A stretch of 64,000 nt of DNA from Lepturacanthus savala (taxonomy: Eukaryota > Chordata > Actinopteri > Scombriformes > Trichiuridae): NCBI GenBank assembly GCA_030544235.1, contig CM060477.1, forward strand, positions 26,446,038 to 26,510,037. Direction: 5' to 3'. Below are positions 11,451 to 22,871 of the stretch, piece by piece; positions within the stretch are counted from its first letter, which is position 1, and each line of letters begins with the position of its first letter. The notes below the pieces were generated by a model that was not told where the DNA came from, did not search any database, and worked only from the letters and a program-made list of their open reading frames with translations. Made by a program: the position numbers and the translations under genes.

Positions 11451-12195
11451 CTCCACTCCTTTTATTGTGGTCCAATCAATACATCAACATATCAGCATCC
11501 ACATCAATGCAATAAACAATTAGATCAATATAATTTTGATCATTTTACTCAAGGTTAGTTAAAAAAATATAACAAAAACAATGCTATTCCCTCCTTGTCT
11601 TTTTTCCTCTGGCTATTATTCAAAATAGATAATTAAAATGATCAATACATAAATCTATAAATAAAATGTGTTGTCAGGAAGTGCATTGCCATCACATGGA
11701 AATGTGAACATAACAGGACAATGGGTTTCAGGAATGAATGGCTCTGTTTCACTACAAATCACTACAAATCTAAGAAATGTTTATAATGCTCCTCAACTCA
11801 TTTTGTTGGTGAATGGATTGAAGTTGTGTGTGTTTTATTTGTGTTTTCATGTATATCTTGGTTAATTGAAAACTGAAAATAATTGGAAATTGGAAAAAAA
11901 AGAGAAATGAACTGTTGGAAATTCTGTAAAGAAACTTGCAGTTTGTCGCTTATTTAAACCTTCCTGTTTTAATTTGACCAGTTTTTAAATGTCTTTTTTT
12001 ATCTCAGAAATGTGTGTTTTTTCCATCTAATTCTTATAAAAATAACATGTGTGGTTCTATAGTACGCTTTTCAGAATTCATTGAATTATGGGGGCTTTAT
12101 TCAAATTTATAGCATCTTGTGAGTCAACTTTGACATTTCCATTTCTAGGTGGTGCAATGGGGCAATAGGTTACACTGCTGTGCTGATTAATGATG

Positions 12196-12196
<1 letters not shown>

Positions 12197-12267
<71 letters not shown>
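12197..12267. repeat. (CA)35 microsatellite
   Basis: A pure CA tract of 71 bp, preceded by tgatgaa. Confidence 0.98.
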
Positions 12268-12270
<3 letters not shown>

Positions 12271-12699
12271 CCAACTTCAAAGCTGCAGGTGTGTAAACCT
12301 GATTTCATCACAAGCATTCCCACATAGGATCCAGAGGATTCCAGACAACACACACATTCATGGTCTATGGATCATATATTCCATAAAAAGTGTGAAATTT
12401 TAAGTTGGTGTAAAAATAAAAAAGAGGTAACATGGATGTAGGTGATAATTAATACTTTATGCCTCATAAGCCATAGTCAAAACATATGGGGTGTAAGGTT
12501 TTTATTGTATTGTTTTAATGATCTAAATTATAGTGTGAATTTATCGAAATGCATTTAAATTCTAAACCTAAAGATCCTAAACCTAAAGCAGGATCTTAAT
12601 ATGTAAAGATAATAATCTCATGTGATTTTGGAGCTTTCACCCAGAGGTTAAAGGTTAAACCAAGGGTTTCACAATTATAATATATATAAGATATATTAC

Positions 12700-13079
12700 T
12701 TTATCTTCATTTCTGTAAAAAAAAATAAAAACTGTGATAAAAACTGTGATAAAAAATCTATGTTTTTAAAGGGGTTTTTATTTTTGAAGCTCATACAATT
12801 TATGAGGTCACATGACCAGGATCTCCTGTTTACCAATCCCAAAAAGTTGAACTCACTATCTGGGGTAAGTCATTTTTTTATATATATTTAATTTTTATGT
12901 TTTTTTTACAAATCTGAAAAAATAGAGTATGTTTATAATGCATATTTGCATATATGCAAATATAATATATAATATAATCCATATTTGCATTTATTTATGT
13001 ATTGCATTTATGTAAATATTGGAAATTTCTGAGTGCATACAACCTAATGGAGTCCCAATGACTATCCTGAGACTGTGTT

Positions 13080-13082
<3 letters not shown>
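12700..13082 (+). mobile_element. piggyBac-like MITE, truncated copy
   Basis: Shares 'ctttatcttcatttctgtaa', 'gaggtcacatgaccaggat' and 'tacaacctaatggagtccca' with the other copies. Its right end is replaced by a TA microsatellite. Confidence 0.75.

Positions 13083-13150
<68 letters not shown>
13083..13150. repeat. (TA)34 microsatellite, then actgtgtaca repeats
   Basis: A pure TA tract followed by two and a half copies of actgtgtaca at 13151-13175. Confidence 0.97.
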
Positions 13151-13151
<1 letters not shown>

Positions 13152-13164
13152 CTGTGTACAACTG

Positions 13165-13360
13165 TGTACAACTGTAGTTTATCACACCTGAGTTCAATTC
13201 CTCTAGCCACACCCACACCTGATCACTGCCACACCTGTTCTCGATCAGGACATTAATTAAATATACAGTGACACAGTAAAGTAGATCAAAAGATCCTCAA
13301 AAGATAGACATCATGCCCAGATTCTGTGTTGGCCACTTTACTTTGGAAAGGTAATTATTT
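13165..13360 (+). mobile_element. possible Tc1-like element 5' remnant
   Basis: The text 'ccacacctgatcactgccac' followed by 'gatcaaaagatcctcaaaag' and 'tagacatcATGCCCAGATTC' resembles the leader and start (MPRS...) of a fish Tc1 transposase gene, as recalled. Here the reading frame diverges at once into MPRFCVGHFTLER and a gtaatt. It is treated as a remnant. Confidence 0.4.
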
Positions 13361-13581
13361 ATAGTTACTTCTTGAGAGAAGTATTAATTGAATTCCTCCA
13401 CTATAAAAGTATGTATTTGCGTTAGGTTTTTTTTTTAGTTTTAAAATATACTGTGATTTCCTGAGTGTCTGTGAACGCGTCTTGGAATAACAGCGAGTAA
13501 AAGAAGAAAAAACGCGAGACTAGTGAACTTTTCTTGCGAAGTTTGTCGTTTTTGGCTACGGCTACATTAGCCTGTGTTAGC

Positions 13582-13640
13582 ATGAAGACTAACGCAGCCG
13601 CTAAACCGGAAGCTAACAACTTAACTCTACCTTTTCTCGG
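13582..13640 (+). other. orphan first-exon-like ORF with splice donor
   Basis: ATG at 13582 opens MKTNAAAKPEANNLTLPFLG and runs directly into CTCGG|GTGAGT, a near-perfect donor at 13640/13641. The 140 bp before it is locally CpG-rich and ends in gttagc-type leader sequence seen before many fish start codons. No second exon could be recognised downstream. It could be the first exon of an unrecognised gene, a lncRNA, or the 5' end of a decayed transposon. Confidence 0.3.
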
Positions 13641-14084
13641 GTGAGTCACTGCTTTACACTCGTCTGACTCTTGGACTTGTTGCCAGGTGTGGCTGACCAG
13701 TAGCACGTGTCAGCTGTTGGTAATGGTTGTAACGATAGAAAAAGTAATTACTTACTGAAAAAAGTAATTTTGTTTGATTGTTTTTGATCAAAATCGAAAA
13801 AGAATGATCAATTTTATCCCCTCAAACCTTTTGCATTCCCACTGCAGCAGAGATAGCATATGTATAGTAGTTGGTATATAGCTATAGTTACTTAGTTATA
13901 GTGTAAATAATAGCATAAAAAATCGTAACCAATTTTGTGGCTTCCATAAGAAATGTACCATTGGTTACCATTAATGACTAATTTGCATCAAACCCATTTT
14001 ATGCGCTATAGACAAATTAACAATCTCTATTACGTTTAGCATCAGATTGAAAGCAAAAACAAATACTTATTTTTTAAACAATTG

Positions 14085-14230
14085 TAAATATATTCAGGCA
14101 TCAAGGGGTTAAATATTTAATCCAAGTAGAATATAAAACTTGTTGATGGCATGTTTTTAATTTTTTATTTAATTTTTTTTTTTTTTTTAGTTTTTTGGGT
14201 TACACCAAACAACATTTTTGACCCTAATAC
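14085..14230 (+). repeat. 'caaataatgtttggcaag' repeat, tail only
   Basis: 'gtagaatataaaacttgttg' and 'ttttgggttacaccaaacaa' match the right part of the family. Confidence 0.5.
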
Positions 14231-14399
14231 AATACTGATTTCAGCAGGAATTTTACATGATAATATGGTAACAATATGTAATATGGATTGACGGATATTT
14301 TTCACTTGGTGAGAAAACCTCTTAAGTGGAGACTAAATTTTCAGAGTTTAGAGTAATAAAAACACACAGAAATGCAAAATGCATGCTGCTAAATGAGAG

Positions 14400-14800
14400 G
14401 AGGGGGCGTTGAGATGAAGAACCCAGCTCAGCCTAAAACAGCAGCATCTGAGGGAGGCAGGTTTTTTTGTTCTGGAAGGAGCTCACATCCTATTTGGACA
14501 AGCCAACACTCACTGAAGATGTTTTAATTTCTAATGTAAAAACTGGCCCCGGGGGAGTTGTAATTATGAATTATCATAGCACGGCAGACGGCTCCTTCTG
14601 CACAGGCGAACACTTTTCAGGGGGGGATATTCCATGAGTGGCATTCAAAGAGCAGCTCCCTGTGCTGCCAGTGCTTTGAGATGCTGCTGACATAAAAAAA
14701 AACAAAAACAAAAAGAACAACAACAACACCAACAGGCTGTTGGCGAGGAGAAAACGTCAAAGTCACATCTAGAAACAAAGTGGGAAAAGACAGGAGTGCA
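14400..14800. promoter_or_regulatory. candidate conserved regulatory block
   Basis: A unique segment with 'gagttgtaattatgaattat' homeodomain-type cores beside a GC-rich stretch. No gene is seen. The role is inferred. Confidence 0.25.
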
Positions 14801-16439
14801 GCAACTTTTAAAGTAACTGAGAGAAATAAAATGCTTTGTACTTTACTTTCTACATCTCACAGGGCAAGTTACTTAAAAACTGTAATGTGTTAATTATTAC
14901 ATGTTACTGTCATTTCAAAGTAATAGTACTATTACATTTAATTGTTCCCCAGTAGCAGCACCAATATGAACATGTAACACACCAAAATGTCTAAAAGAAA
15001 CTCAGCTACAAGTCTATGTCAACTGTTATTAGCTTAACAAAACATCATTTAAACCCCAAGCAATAATATGAGTATATAGTGAAAACATAAAACAGTAAAT
15101 GTCTGCATTTTTGTGATGATATTTATGAAATGTGTCAAAATCAGGTCCACCTGGACACACCTGTACTAAAACATGTCTAAAATTGGTCTGGTTCACCTTG
15201 ACTGACATTTTGTGCAATTACTTTACTTTACTACTCCATAGATTAATTGGGCTATTAACCCATGATTCTCTGGTGGTTTTCAACCGCTGTTCACTTTATT
15301 TTAAACCCAAGATCATTCAGAAAACCCCTGTAGTAGTAGAGATACACTGCATTAAGTCTGGGCATGTAACTTTCCAGAGGTAGGCTGATAAATAGGCCTA
15401 GAGGGGAACAGGTTAAGTTACTCTCACCAAAATAACTGTAATATGGATTCATCAATCATCATCATCATACCTATGTCATTATTAGTCACCACCATGTTGT
15501 TGACTAGTTTTCATTCAGCTGCTGATTCCACTGTTAAAGTGGTTCTAATGTCTTCAACTACAAGTCTCTTAACCTCTTGATGCTGAAGAATCTCTGTAAA
15601 TGTTAAATTGCTGCTGCTTCAATCCAGGTTTAAGTAAGTCAAATATGAAATAAAATAAATTCATATGCAAACAAAACATAATGCACAAATAATATTAAAT
15701 ACATGTTAAATAAAATAAAGTAACTTAATTATTTTTATTATGGTGGTCCTACATTCTGTCATTGAGTTATAATGGGTGGAATTAGTTTGATTAGTTTGAT
15801 GTTCTGCTCCCTATGGCACCAGGGGCAATCCTGCATGGATGTGATTGAGGAGTTTACTCTGGTTGTTTTAGCCAAGATGATGCTGCAATATATTTTCTAC
15901 AACTACTAATATTTAAGCTCCATGTTAAGGTCAAACTTAAATTTTTTGGATTTCCCAGAGAAAGTTTCCAACTTTGAAAATTCACAGAATCTCACAACCC
16001 TACTCTGTACATTACTCTGTGCTTTACTCTGTGTTTTCTTTACTCCCTTTTTTCCACATCTGGACCCCCATGGAATCCAGCCAGCTGACACTATACCATC
16101 CCTCCTCCTGCAGAACCAATACAACACTGACTGTACTGTGCAGGAGTCGCCAGTGACTCAGCAGGTACTGAAACAACACCAATTAAAAGTAAAGTCTGGG
16201 TATCTGCCAATGCAACAGGTTAGGCTCCCAAATTCTGGATAGAGTGGAAAAAAATGAACAGCACAGTGGGTCCTCTCACATATGGAATTTTGTTGCATCA
16301 TTTCTCATGTTACTATGATTTTCACCCTCTAGAAACTACACATCTGCACTAGCGTTTTAAAGACCCACACGGCTTCAATTGCAAAATTGTTGAGAACCTA
16401 AGTGAATGTGGATTGGTGCATCACTATCATTATATTTTA

Positions 16440-17050
16440 TATCGCCTGACACGAGAAGTGAGGAGGATTCAACCCTCAGCTGCTTCTCCCAGGCTCTATA
16501 AACACAGCAGACAGCGAAGACGTCCGCTTAATCCAAACAGTGCATTTTATGTGCAAAGTCAGTTCACTTCTAAGAACTCCAGATGACAGATGCTGATTTC
16601 AGACCAGTCCATGCATGATTTGAAATTAATATGCGTTACTTGTAATTTAAAAGTCAAATGTGCCGGAGGGGGAAAAAAAAGAGACTGAAATAAGGAGCTA
16701 AATGCCAAAATAAAAAGAAACACACTCAAAAGAGAGCTGCAATCCATCATTTTTTTGGGAGAGGGGGCGTCTGGAGACACAATTTGACAATCCAGCAGCT
16801 TAATCCCTCAGATTAGTGAAGGTATTCATATTCATATCCATCCAGGCAGAAACCCTCAGGACATCTGAATTCTGAAACCTAAAAGCAGCCTTGTGTCTAA
16901 AAAAGGGGGCCGGGAGACGAGCCGAGGTCCCTTTGTCCCGCCGCTTTCACCATCAACGTCTTCCTTATGGTCCCGGTGCACTAAATACATGAAGAGAATT
17001 TAATTACAGAGCACGAGACTCCCAGCACACACAAACATGCATGGACAAAG
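16440..17050. promoter_or_regulatory. candidate conserved regulatory block
   Basis: Non-repetitive, with dense 'aaattaatatgcgttacttg' and 'taatttaaaagtcaaatgtg' AT-core motifs followed by GC-rich text. Bounded on the right by the piggyBac-like MITE. The role is inferred. Confidence 0.3.
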
Positions 17051-17110
17051 ACGAGTGGAAGTGGCGTTCCTGTCCTGCACCCGCTGACCTCACATTCTGG
17101 GCCTTTTTAA

Positions 17111-17431
17111 CCCTCTATAGGATAGTGTTGCCACATGGCATCAATTAATTTATCTTCATTTTTCTAAAAAGCTGTGATATAAAATCAGTGTTTTTACAGC
17201 TAGGTATGAAAATTGGGCTTTTATTTTGATGGACATGCAATTTATGAGATCACATGGCCAGGATATCCATTTGACATGTAAACATCACTGTTTCACAACT
17301 AAAGGTTGTTTTTTTTATTCTGAATTTATAAAAAAAAACACACACACAAAAAACAATGGTAACAATATGTAAATATGGGAAATTCCTAGCACATACAACC
17401 TAATGGAGTACCATTGACTTACATAGTGTTA

Positions 17432-17483
<52 letters not shown>

Positions 17484-17641
17484 TTACCATTTTGTTATCA
17501 TACTGTAAAGATTAAAGATTAGATGCTAAACAACATTTTATTACCCTGTATTTATACATGTAATGACAAAGTTAAATCTAATCCAATATCTATTATTTAC
17601 TTTTTTTATCATGTCTAAGTATTATTTTATGCAGTGGAGGG
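17111..17641 (+). mobile_element. piggyBac-like MITE, best copy, TTAA on both sides
   Basis: TTAA (17107-17110) precedes ccctctataggatagtgttg, and gcagtggaggg is followed by TTAA (17642-17645). The ends are inverted relative to each other (CCCTC...GAGGG). The interior has the shared family text and a TA microsatellite at 17435-17482. No transposase is present. Confidence 0.8.
17435..17482. repeat. (TA)24 microsatellite inside piggyBac-like MITE
   Basis: TA expansion at the same relative position where other copies of the MITE have 'actatata' or AT-rich text, so it arose within the element. Confidence 0.95.
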
Positions 17642-17689
17642 TTAAGAAGGGAGGCTGGTGGTCTGTGGGAGGTGAAAGAGTCCACCTAA

Positions 17690-18190
17690 CCTAACCCAGC
17701 GGCCACACTGTGGAAACATAGCACTCTCTCATGTCAGGAAGTCCAATTAGACTTAATAAAAGCAGCATGTGAAAACGTCCGAGATTCCACCGTGACAGAA
17801 GGAGGGAGGACAACCATCCCCACCCCCCTCTCCCGGTCCATGGAAACTCTGAATAAAAAAACCCTGTGGTGTTAAAAGGACGAGGGCAGAGCGGCTGGTG
17901 ATTGTGCAACCCGTATGGAATGTTATTGTTCGGTCGATATGTGTCAGGAGAAAAAATGCGTCCTGTCATGCATCGCGAGCACCAAGAAAGCAACTGATAC
18001 ATGTGGCACGTCTGCTCCGCTCACACGTGTATGATTTTAACCGACGGTGCGGTTTCAGTCACATGATGATGCCCCACAGCTGTTTATTACAGCGTCTGAT
18101 ATTATACACTGCTCAGGCCTGTTTGTTTCCCCACTTTTATGTTATGTATGGATGTGCAAGAGCAAAGATAGTCTTCATATTTATAATATA
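17690..18190. promoter_or_regulatory. candidate conserved regulatory block
   Basis: Unique sequence between two MITEs, with 'caattagacttaataaaagc' and many CG dinucleotides. Open frames on both strands show no recognisable protein. Confidence 0.22.
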
Positions 18191-18192
18191 TC

Positions 18193-18888
18193 GTGTCAAA
18201 CTCAATTTAGTTCATGGGCCACGTTACCACAGTTTGATCTGGAGTGGGTGGGACCGGTAACCTTCAAGTTACAAAACAGGGGGAAAAAAGTGTCAGTCAG
18301 TCTGCTGTTGCATTAAATTTAAAACATTTAGTTGCTGAACAATATTTACTTTTTGAAGAAGCAGGTGAAGTTATCTCCTTGCAAAGCATTTACAAATCAA
18401 AACTGCAAAAAATAGATCCCCCTGAACCCTGAAAGATCCTCACTAGAGCTGCAATGATTAGTCGATTAATCAATTAGTTGTCAACAATTAATCTGCATTA
18501 ATCTGCAACTATTTTGATAAAGGATTAATCAGTTTGACTCATTTTTATGTAAAAAATATTAACTTTCTCTGGTTCCAGCTTCTCAAATTTATTCTTCTCT
18601 GATAGAAATCTGATGATCTTTGAGTTGTGGACTGTTGATCTGGACAAAATAATTTAAGGTTGGATCTATAGGTGTGACCAAACAAATAATTGACTAATCA
18701 TTTAAATAATTAATGAATCATCCACTATCAGAATAGTCGTTAGTTGTAGCCCTGATGTTCACTAACTTTCTATGATGAAATAGCAACTGGTTCTTTTTGT
18801 TTGTCTCACTTCATACAGTCCTCCAGTGGACTGGATTGGACCCTTTAGCAGGCCAGTTCTGGCCCCCGGGCCGCATGTTTGACACCTT
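18193..18888 (+). mobile_element. TGTCAAAC-ended MITE, interrupted
   Basis: The left end 'gtgtcaaactcaatttagtt-catgggccac' and right end 'ggcccccgggccgcatgttt-gacacc' are inverted. An 'agagctgcaa' element is nested at 18445-18753. A related shorter copy lies at 63108-63290. Confidence 0.7.
18445..18753 (+). mobile_element. 'agagctgcaa' MITE, copy 3 (nested)
   Basis: agagctgcaatgattagtcg through gttagttgtagccct, inside the TGTCAAAC-ended element. The 150 bp before it (from 18295) is shared with the sequence before the copy at 40839, so the two loci share a longer ancestral block. Confidence 0.75.
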
Positions 18889-19195
18889 GTAGTATAGTCC
18901 GAGAGGAGGTCATGTGGTCCAGGTCTTCTTCCATATTGTAATCTTTCTTTCTTTATGTTCCTATCTTGACAACTGCTCATCTTAGTGCACTTTTTCCTGA
19001 GGAGCATCTAATTTGGTGCAATCAAGACATGTGAAACAGCAGTAACTGATTTATTTATGAGTCTCTATATGAAGGACCCTGTTCTCTAAACAAGCACAAG
19101 TTAATGTGATTGACTTCAGAGCTTGGTGAGTCAACACACTTCTACACAACTTACAAAGAGACTCAATGGCTTATTAGAAAGTAAGAACTGTTTAT

Positions 19196-20270
19196 AATTA
19201 GGGCCCAAGCTGGCTGATGGCAGACAAAGCCCTATTGTATCTGTAAGCATTCTTTCTTCTGTTTGTTCTCAGAACGATGCCTTTTTCCACCTTAAAAGTG
19301 AAATATCACCAAAATATCACCAAATTTCAAAAGCAAGCCACATTTGGTGAAAAAGGTTATATTTTATGGTTTGCATAAATGGGCGTGTCAAAATGTCACT
19401 GTACCTGGACTGGACGTTTCAGAATTTTCACATCATATTTAAAGAAACTAGTCCACGAGATTATATCACACTGACCTCGAATTCACTCAATCATCTTCAG
19501 GCATTTGAGATGAAAAGTTATGAAAAGTTGTTTTCGATGTTATTTCCTGATTGCCGTGATGCTGCTGTGAATTTCCATGTTTTGCTAAGAAACAGGAAGT
19601 TGCTATAACTTCAGCAGACTTTGTCCAATCTGCACCAAATGTCTCCTGCTGTGACCCTGAACACACCAGCATATACTTTTTTTCGCATCTTGTACAAGAT
19701 TAAGGAAACATAATTTGTTTTATAAACATCTAGAAAAATTATTTTGAAAGGAAATTACAGAAATTTTCTCAAACAAGAATAGGTCACATGAAAACCAGTT
19801 TTCTTTTGAAAATCAAGACATTCTACATAATCTTTGCATATTAGCCTGCTACCTCTAGCTTGGCAGGAAGTTGTTTTTTATAGTAGATTTTTTTGGCCTA
19901 TTACATTTAAATGGGGCAAATGTATTAGATTATTTGCTGTTACGAAAATTCTGAGGTGCAAGAACCTTGGCTGCATGTCGCATAGATTATTATAAAAATG
20001 AAAAGTATTATTGGTACAATGTTTCTCTATATAATGGACGGAATCTCTGTTTTTCTATATGTTCCTTGCAAACCTCGACAACCGTTCAGCTGATCAATTT
20101 CACACTTGGTTCTCAACAACGTTGCTAAGCAACCGCTCTGCTCCAAACAGGCAATGCACTAGTTTCTGTAAGAAAAGTGCACTTCAAGTATGCCCTGTGC
20201 ACACAAATATATTATTTGTCAGTTATCAGTTAGAGCTAAAAATCTTAGATTACCAAATGTCTTCAAATCT
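19196..20270 (+). repeat. 'agggcccaagc' teleost dispersed repeat remnant
   Basis: 'attagggcccaagctggctg', 'aaagccctattgtatctgta' and 'caatctgcaccaaatgtctc' are recalled from an abundant fish repeat. The copy is about 1 kb, diverged and without coding capacity. Its class was not determined. Confidence 0.5.
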
Positions 20271-20674
20271 ATAAGAAGGAGAACAGAATAATGCAGATGA
20301 ACTACATTACAACTACATCAAAATCCTTTTAAAACGTTGATTTGTACTAGATTAGTTAAGTTGTTTTAAGAAAATAAGACATTGAGGACTCAGACAGATG
20401 AAATGGACTTGTTCAGGTGGAGATATTTCCTCACTTTTCTCCCTCTAATGCAGACATACAGTCCAGCTCTTGGCTGCAGCCCAGCTGGGATATACTGTAT
20501 ACTTGAGTGACAATCAGATTATTGGAAACAGACGGCTATTGAGGATGGATTAGATGAAAAATGATCAGCATTTTGACTATTCATTCGCACTCAAACATTA
20601 ACTGCAGCTGTATCCTGCTTCTCCAGGACAACTATTTAGAGATTTTATCTAATAACAGCAACACAGCTCACAAT

Positions 20675-21608
20675 CAGTGTTGGAAAGTTAAATACATTTA
20701 CTCAAGTATTATACTTAAATATAGTTTTGATGTGCTTGTACTTTACTTAAGTATTTCTATGTATTTTATACTTCACTACGTATCAGAGGGAATATTATAC
20801 TTTCTCCTCCACAACATTTATCTGACAGCTTTAATTACTTTCAGATGCAGATTTGACTCAATAGAAAATATAACCACACATAGTTAAAGATAAAACCAGT
20901 AGTTTCAACCTTTGAGTCTATGACTTCTCAAAGACAGTAGACAGCTCACACTTAACATTTCTATAAGTTTATAACTCTCTATTGGTAACAGTTATATTAT
21001 CTTACATTTTCTAAAAAAAAAAAAAGATGTGATATAAAAATCTATGTTTTTACAGCTAGTTGTGAAAAGGGGGCTTTTATTTTGAAGGACATGCAATTTA
21101 TGAGGTCACAGGACCAGGATATCCTGTTTGCTCTTGGACATTTGACATGTGAGCATCATTGTCTTACAACTGAAGGTTGTCTTTTATTCAGAATTTTGGT
21201 AAATTTTTTTAGTTTTTTTTTCTAACATGCTAAAATTGATTTTTTTGCCATATTATTATTGCGCATTATGCAAATATGGAAAATTCCTAGCGTATACAAC
21301 CTAATAGAGTCCTATTGATTTGAACATATCCTGAGACTAAGTTTACAACTTTTTCCTATATTTCTTAAATATATCTATTATTTAGGCCATTTTAAGTAAC
21401 ATTCAGAACCTTTCTTTCCATGTCTAAGTCATACTTCATGCAATAGAGGGTTAATAGCGCCACCACTTCGAGATTTTTTCCTTCTAAACTTCTCACATGG
21501 TTTCATTTCAATAAGTGATCAAATGCATGACTTTTACTTATAACAGAGTATTTGTACATTTCTGTACTTGTACTCCACTAAAGGATCTGAGTGCTTCTTC
21601 CACCTTTG
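20675..21608 (+). mobile_element. hAT-type MITE, interrupted
   Basis: The left end is CAGTGTTGGAAAG and the right end CTTCCACCTTTG; the interior 'atttactcaagtattatact' and 'ctccactaaaggatctgagt' is a common fish repeat. Eight-base flanks ctcacaat (20667-20674) and ctcacagc (21609-21616) match at six of eight positions, as expected for a hAT duplication. A piggyBac-like MITE occupies 20971-21450. Confidence 0.75.
20971..21450 (+). mobile_element. piggyBac-like MITE nested in hAT MITE
   Basis: The right end catgcaatagaggg is followed by TTAA at 21451-21454; the left end is degenerate (ataactctctattgg). It splits the hAT-type element at 20675-21608. Confidence 0.78.
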
Positions 21609-21799
21609 CTCACAGCTAATACACTGATCAGGTCAGTAACTTTGCACTATGAGCAGAACAGGCACATGTATAATCCTGCATCTGCTCAAAGCAATGACTC
21701 ATAGGAAAAATGTTCAAAGCAAATCCAGAAGCATGAAAAAAAATGCCCTGCTCAGAATGAGAAACACGACGGTCAAAGAGTCATCATTTTGAGAGAAGA

Positions 21800-22160
21800 G
21801 AGAGGATGACTCATTTCCAAGTGATTCATCTGGGTTTGCTGTAGATAGGAGTGCCGGCCAAAAAAGAACTTCCACGATTTGCTGGCTAAGGAACACCGGC
21901 GAGTCCAGGCAGAGGCAAAAAGACGTAAATGCGACGCTGTTGTCAGCCAGCGAGCCGTCATGTGACCCCCAGCCAAATGCCTTTGATTACATCAATTACT
22001 CAGAGTCTGACGGGGCCCTCGGGGGCCATTTTAACCACCATTCATAACATACTGCTGCAGATCCACCTATCAGGCTCAGGTTACCTCCAGGAGGGCTCGG
22101 CTTCCTCCAAAAAGAAATCTGCACAGTCTCTGGAGGGATCGCTGGCAGTTTACCTTTCCC
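21800..22160. promoter_or_regulatory. candidate conserved regulatory block
   Basis: A unique, GC-balanced segment with 'cctttgattacatcaattac' and 'gtgattcatctgggtttgct'. No coding support. The role is inferred. Confidence 0.25.
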
Positions 22161-22550
22161 ACGGATATGTTGAATGTCAAAGCCTCATATGTGTCATATC
22201 AATTTTTTTGTGTTTTGATATGTGGGTCAGTGACAAAACTGGCATGTGGTTTAACTCTTTTAGGCCTCAGGTTGTGTTCCTGGGTAAATCTAACCAATTC
22301 AAATTTTCTAATTCTCCCTGAAAAACGTGGTTAATTTGATCAGATTCACGACTTTGTCCACAAAGAGGATTTCAGCACACATAAAAAATGTTACATGTAC
22401 ACTGTTGGTGTTCCAGGTCCAGAAATAATGGGGGAGACCAGAATCAATGTCAGAAATTGAACTGGAGTACATCTACATTTATTTATATATTATTTCTTAA
22501 AGTCCAAATAATCCAGAAATTGTGTTTTTTAGAACTCAAATTCAAGAAGT

Positions 22551-22859
22551 GGGCGACACGGTGGTGCATGGGTTAGCGCTGTTGCCTCACAGCAAGAAGG
22601 TCACAGGTTCAAGACCTCCTTGGTCCTGGGTCTGGGACCTTTCTGTGTGGAGTTTGCATATTCTCCCTGTGTCTGTGTGGGCTTCCTCCCACAGTCCAAA
22701 AACATGCTGAGGTTAATTGAAGACTCTAAATTACCCCTAGGCGTGAATGTGTGAGTGAATGGTGTGTGTGCCCCATGATTGACTGGCGACCATCGAATGG
22801 CTCCAGCAGACCCCTGTGACCCTAATGAGGAATAAGTGGGTAGATGAGATGAGATGATG
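22551..22859 (+). mobile_element. V-SINE/DANA-like SINE, copy 2
   Basis: It starts gggcgacacggtggtgcatg and carries the same central domain and tail as copy 1. The flanks aaattcaagaag (22538-22549) and aaattctagaag (22860-22871) differ by one base and are the target-site duplication. Confidence 0.9.
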
Positions 22860-22871
22860 AAATTCTAGAAG

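Noticed and set aside
13312..13354. THAP-like start (MPRFCVGHFTLER)
   Set aside because: Only 13 codons are available and the C2CH spacing of THAP is absent. The preceding leader matches a Tc1-type element better.
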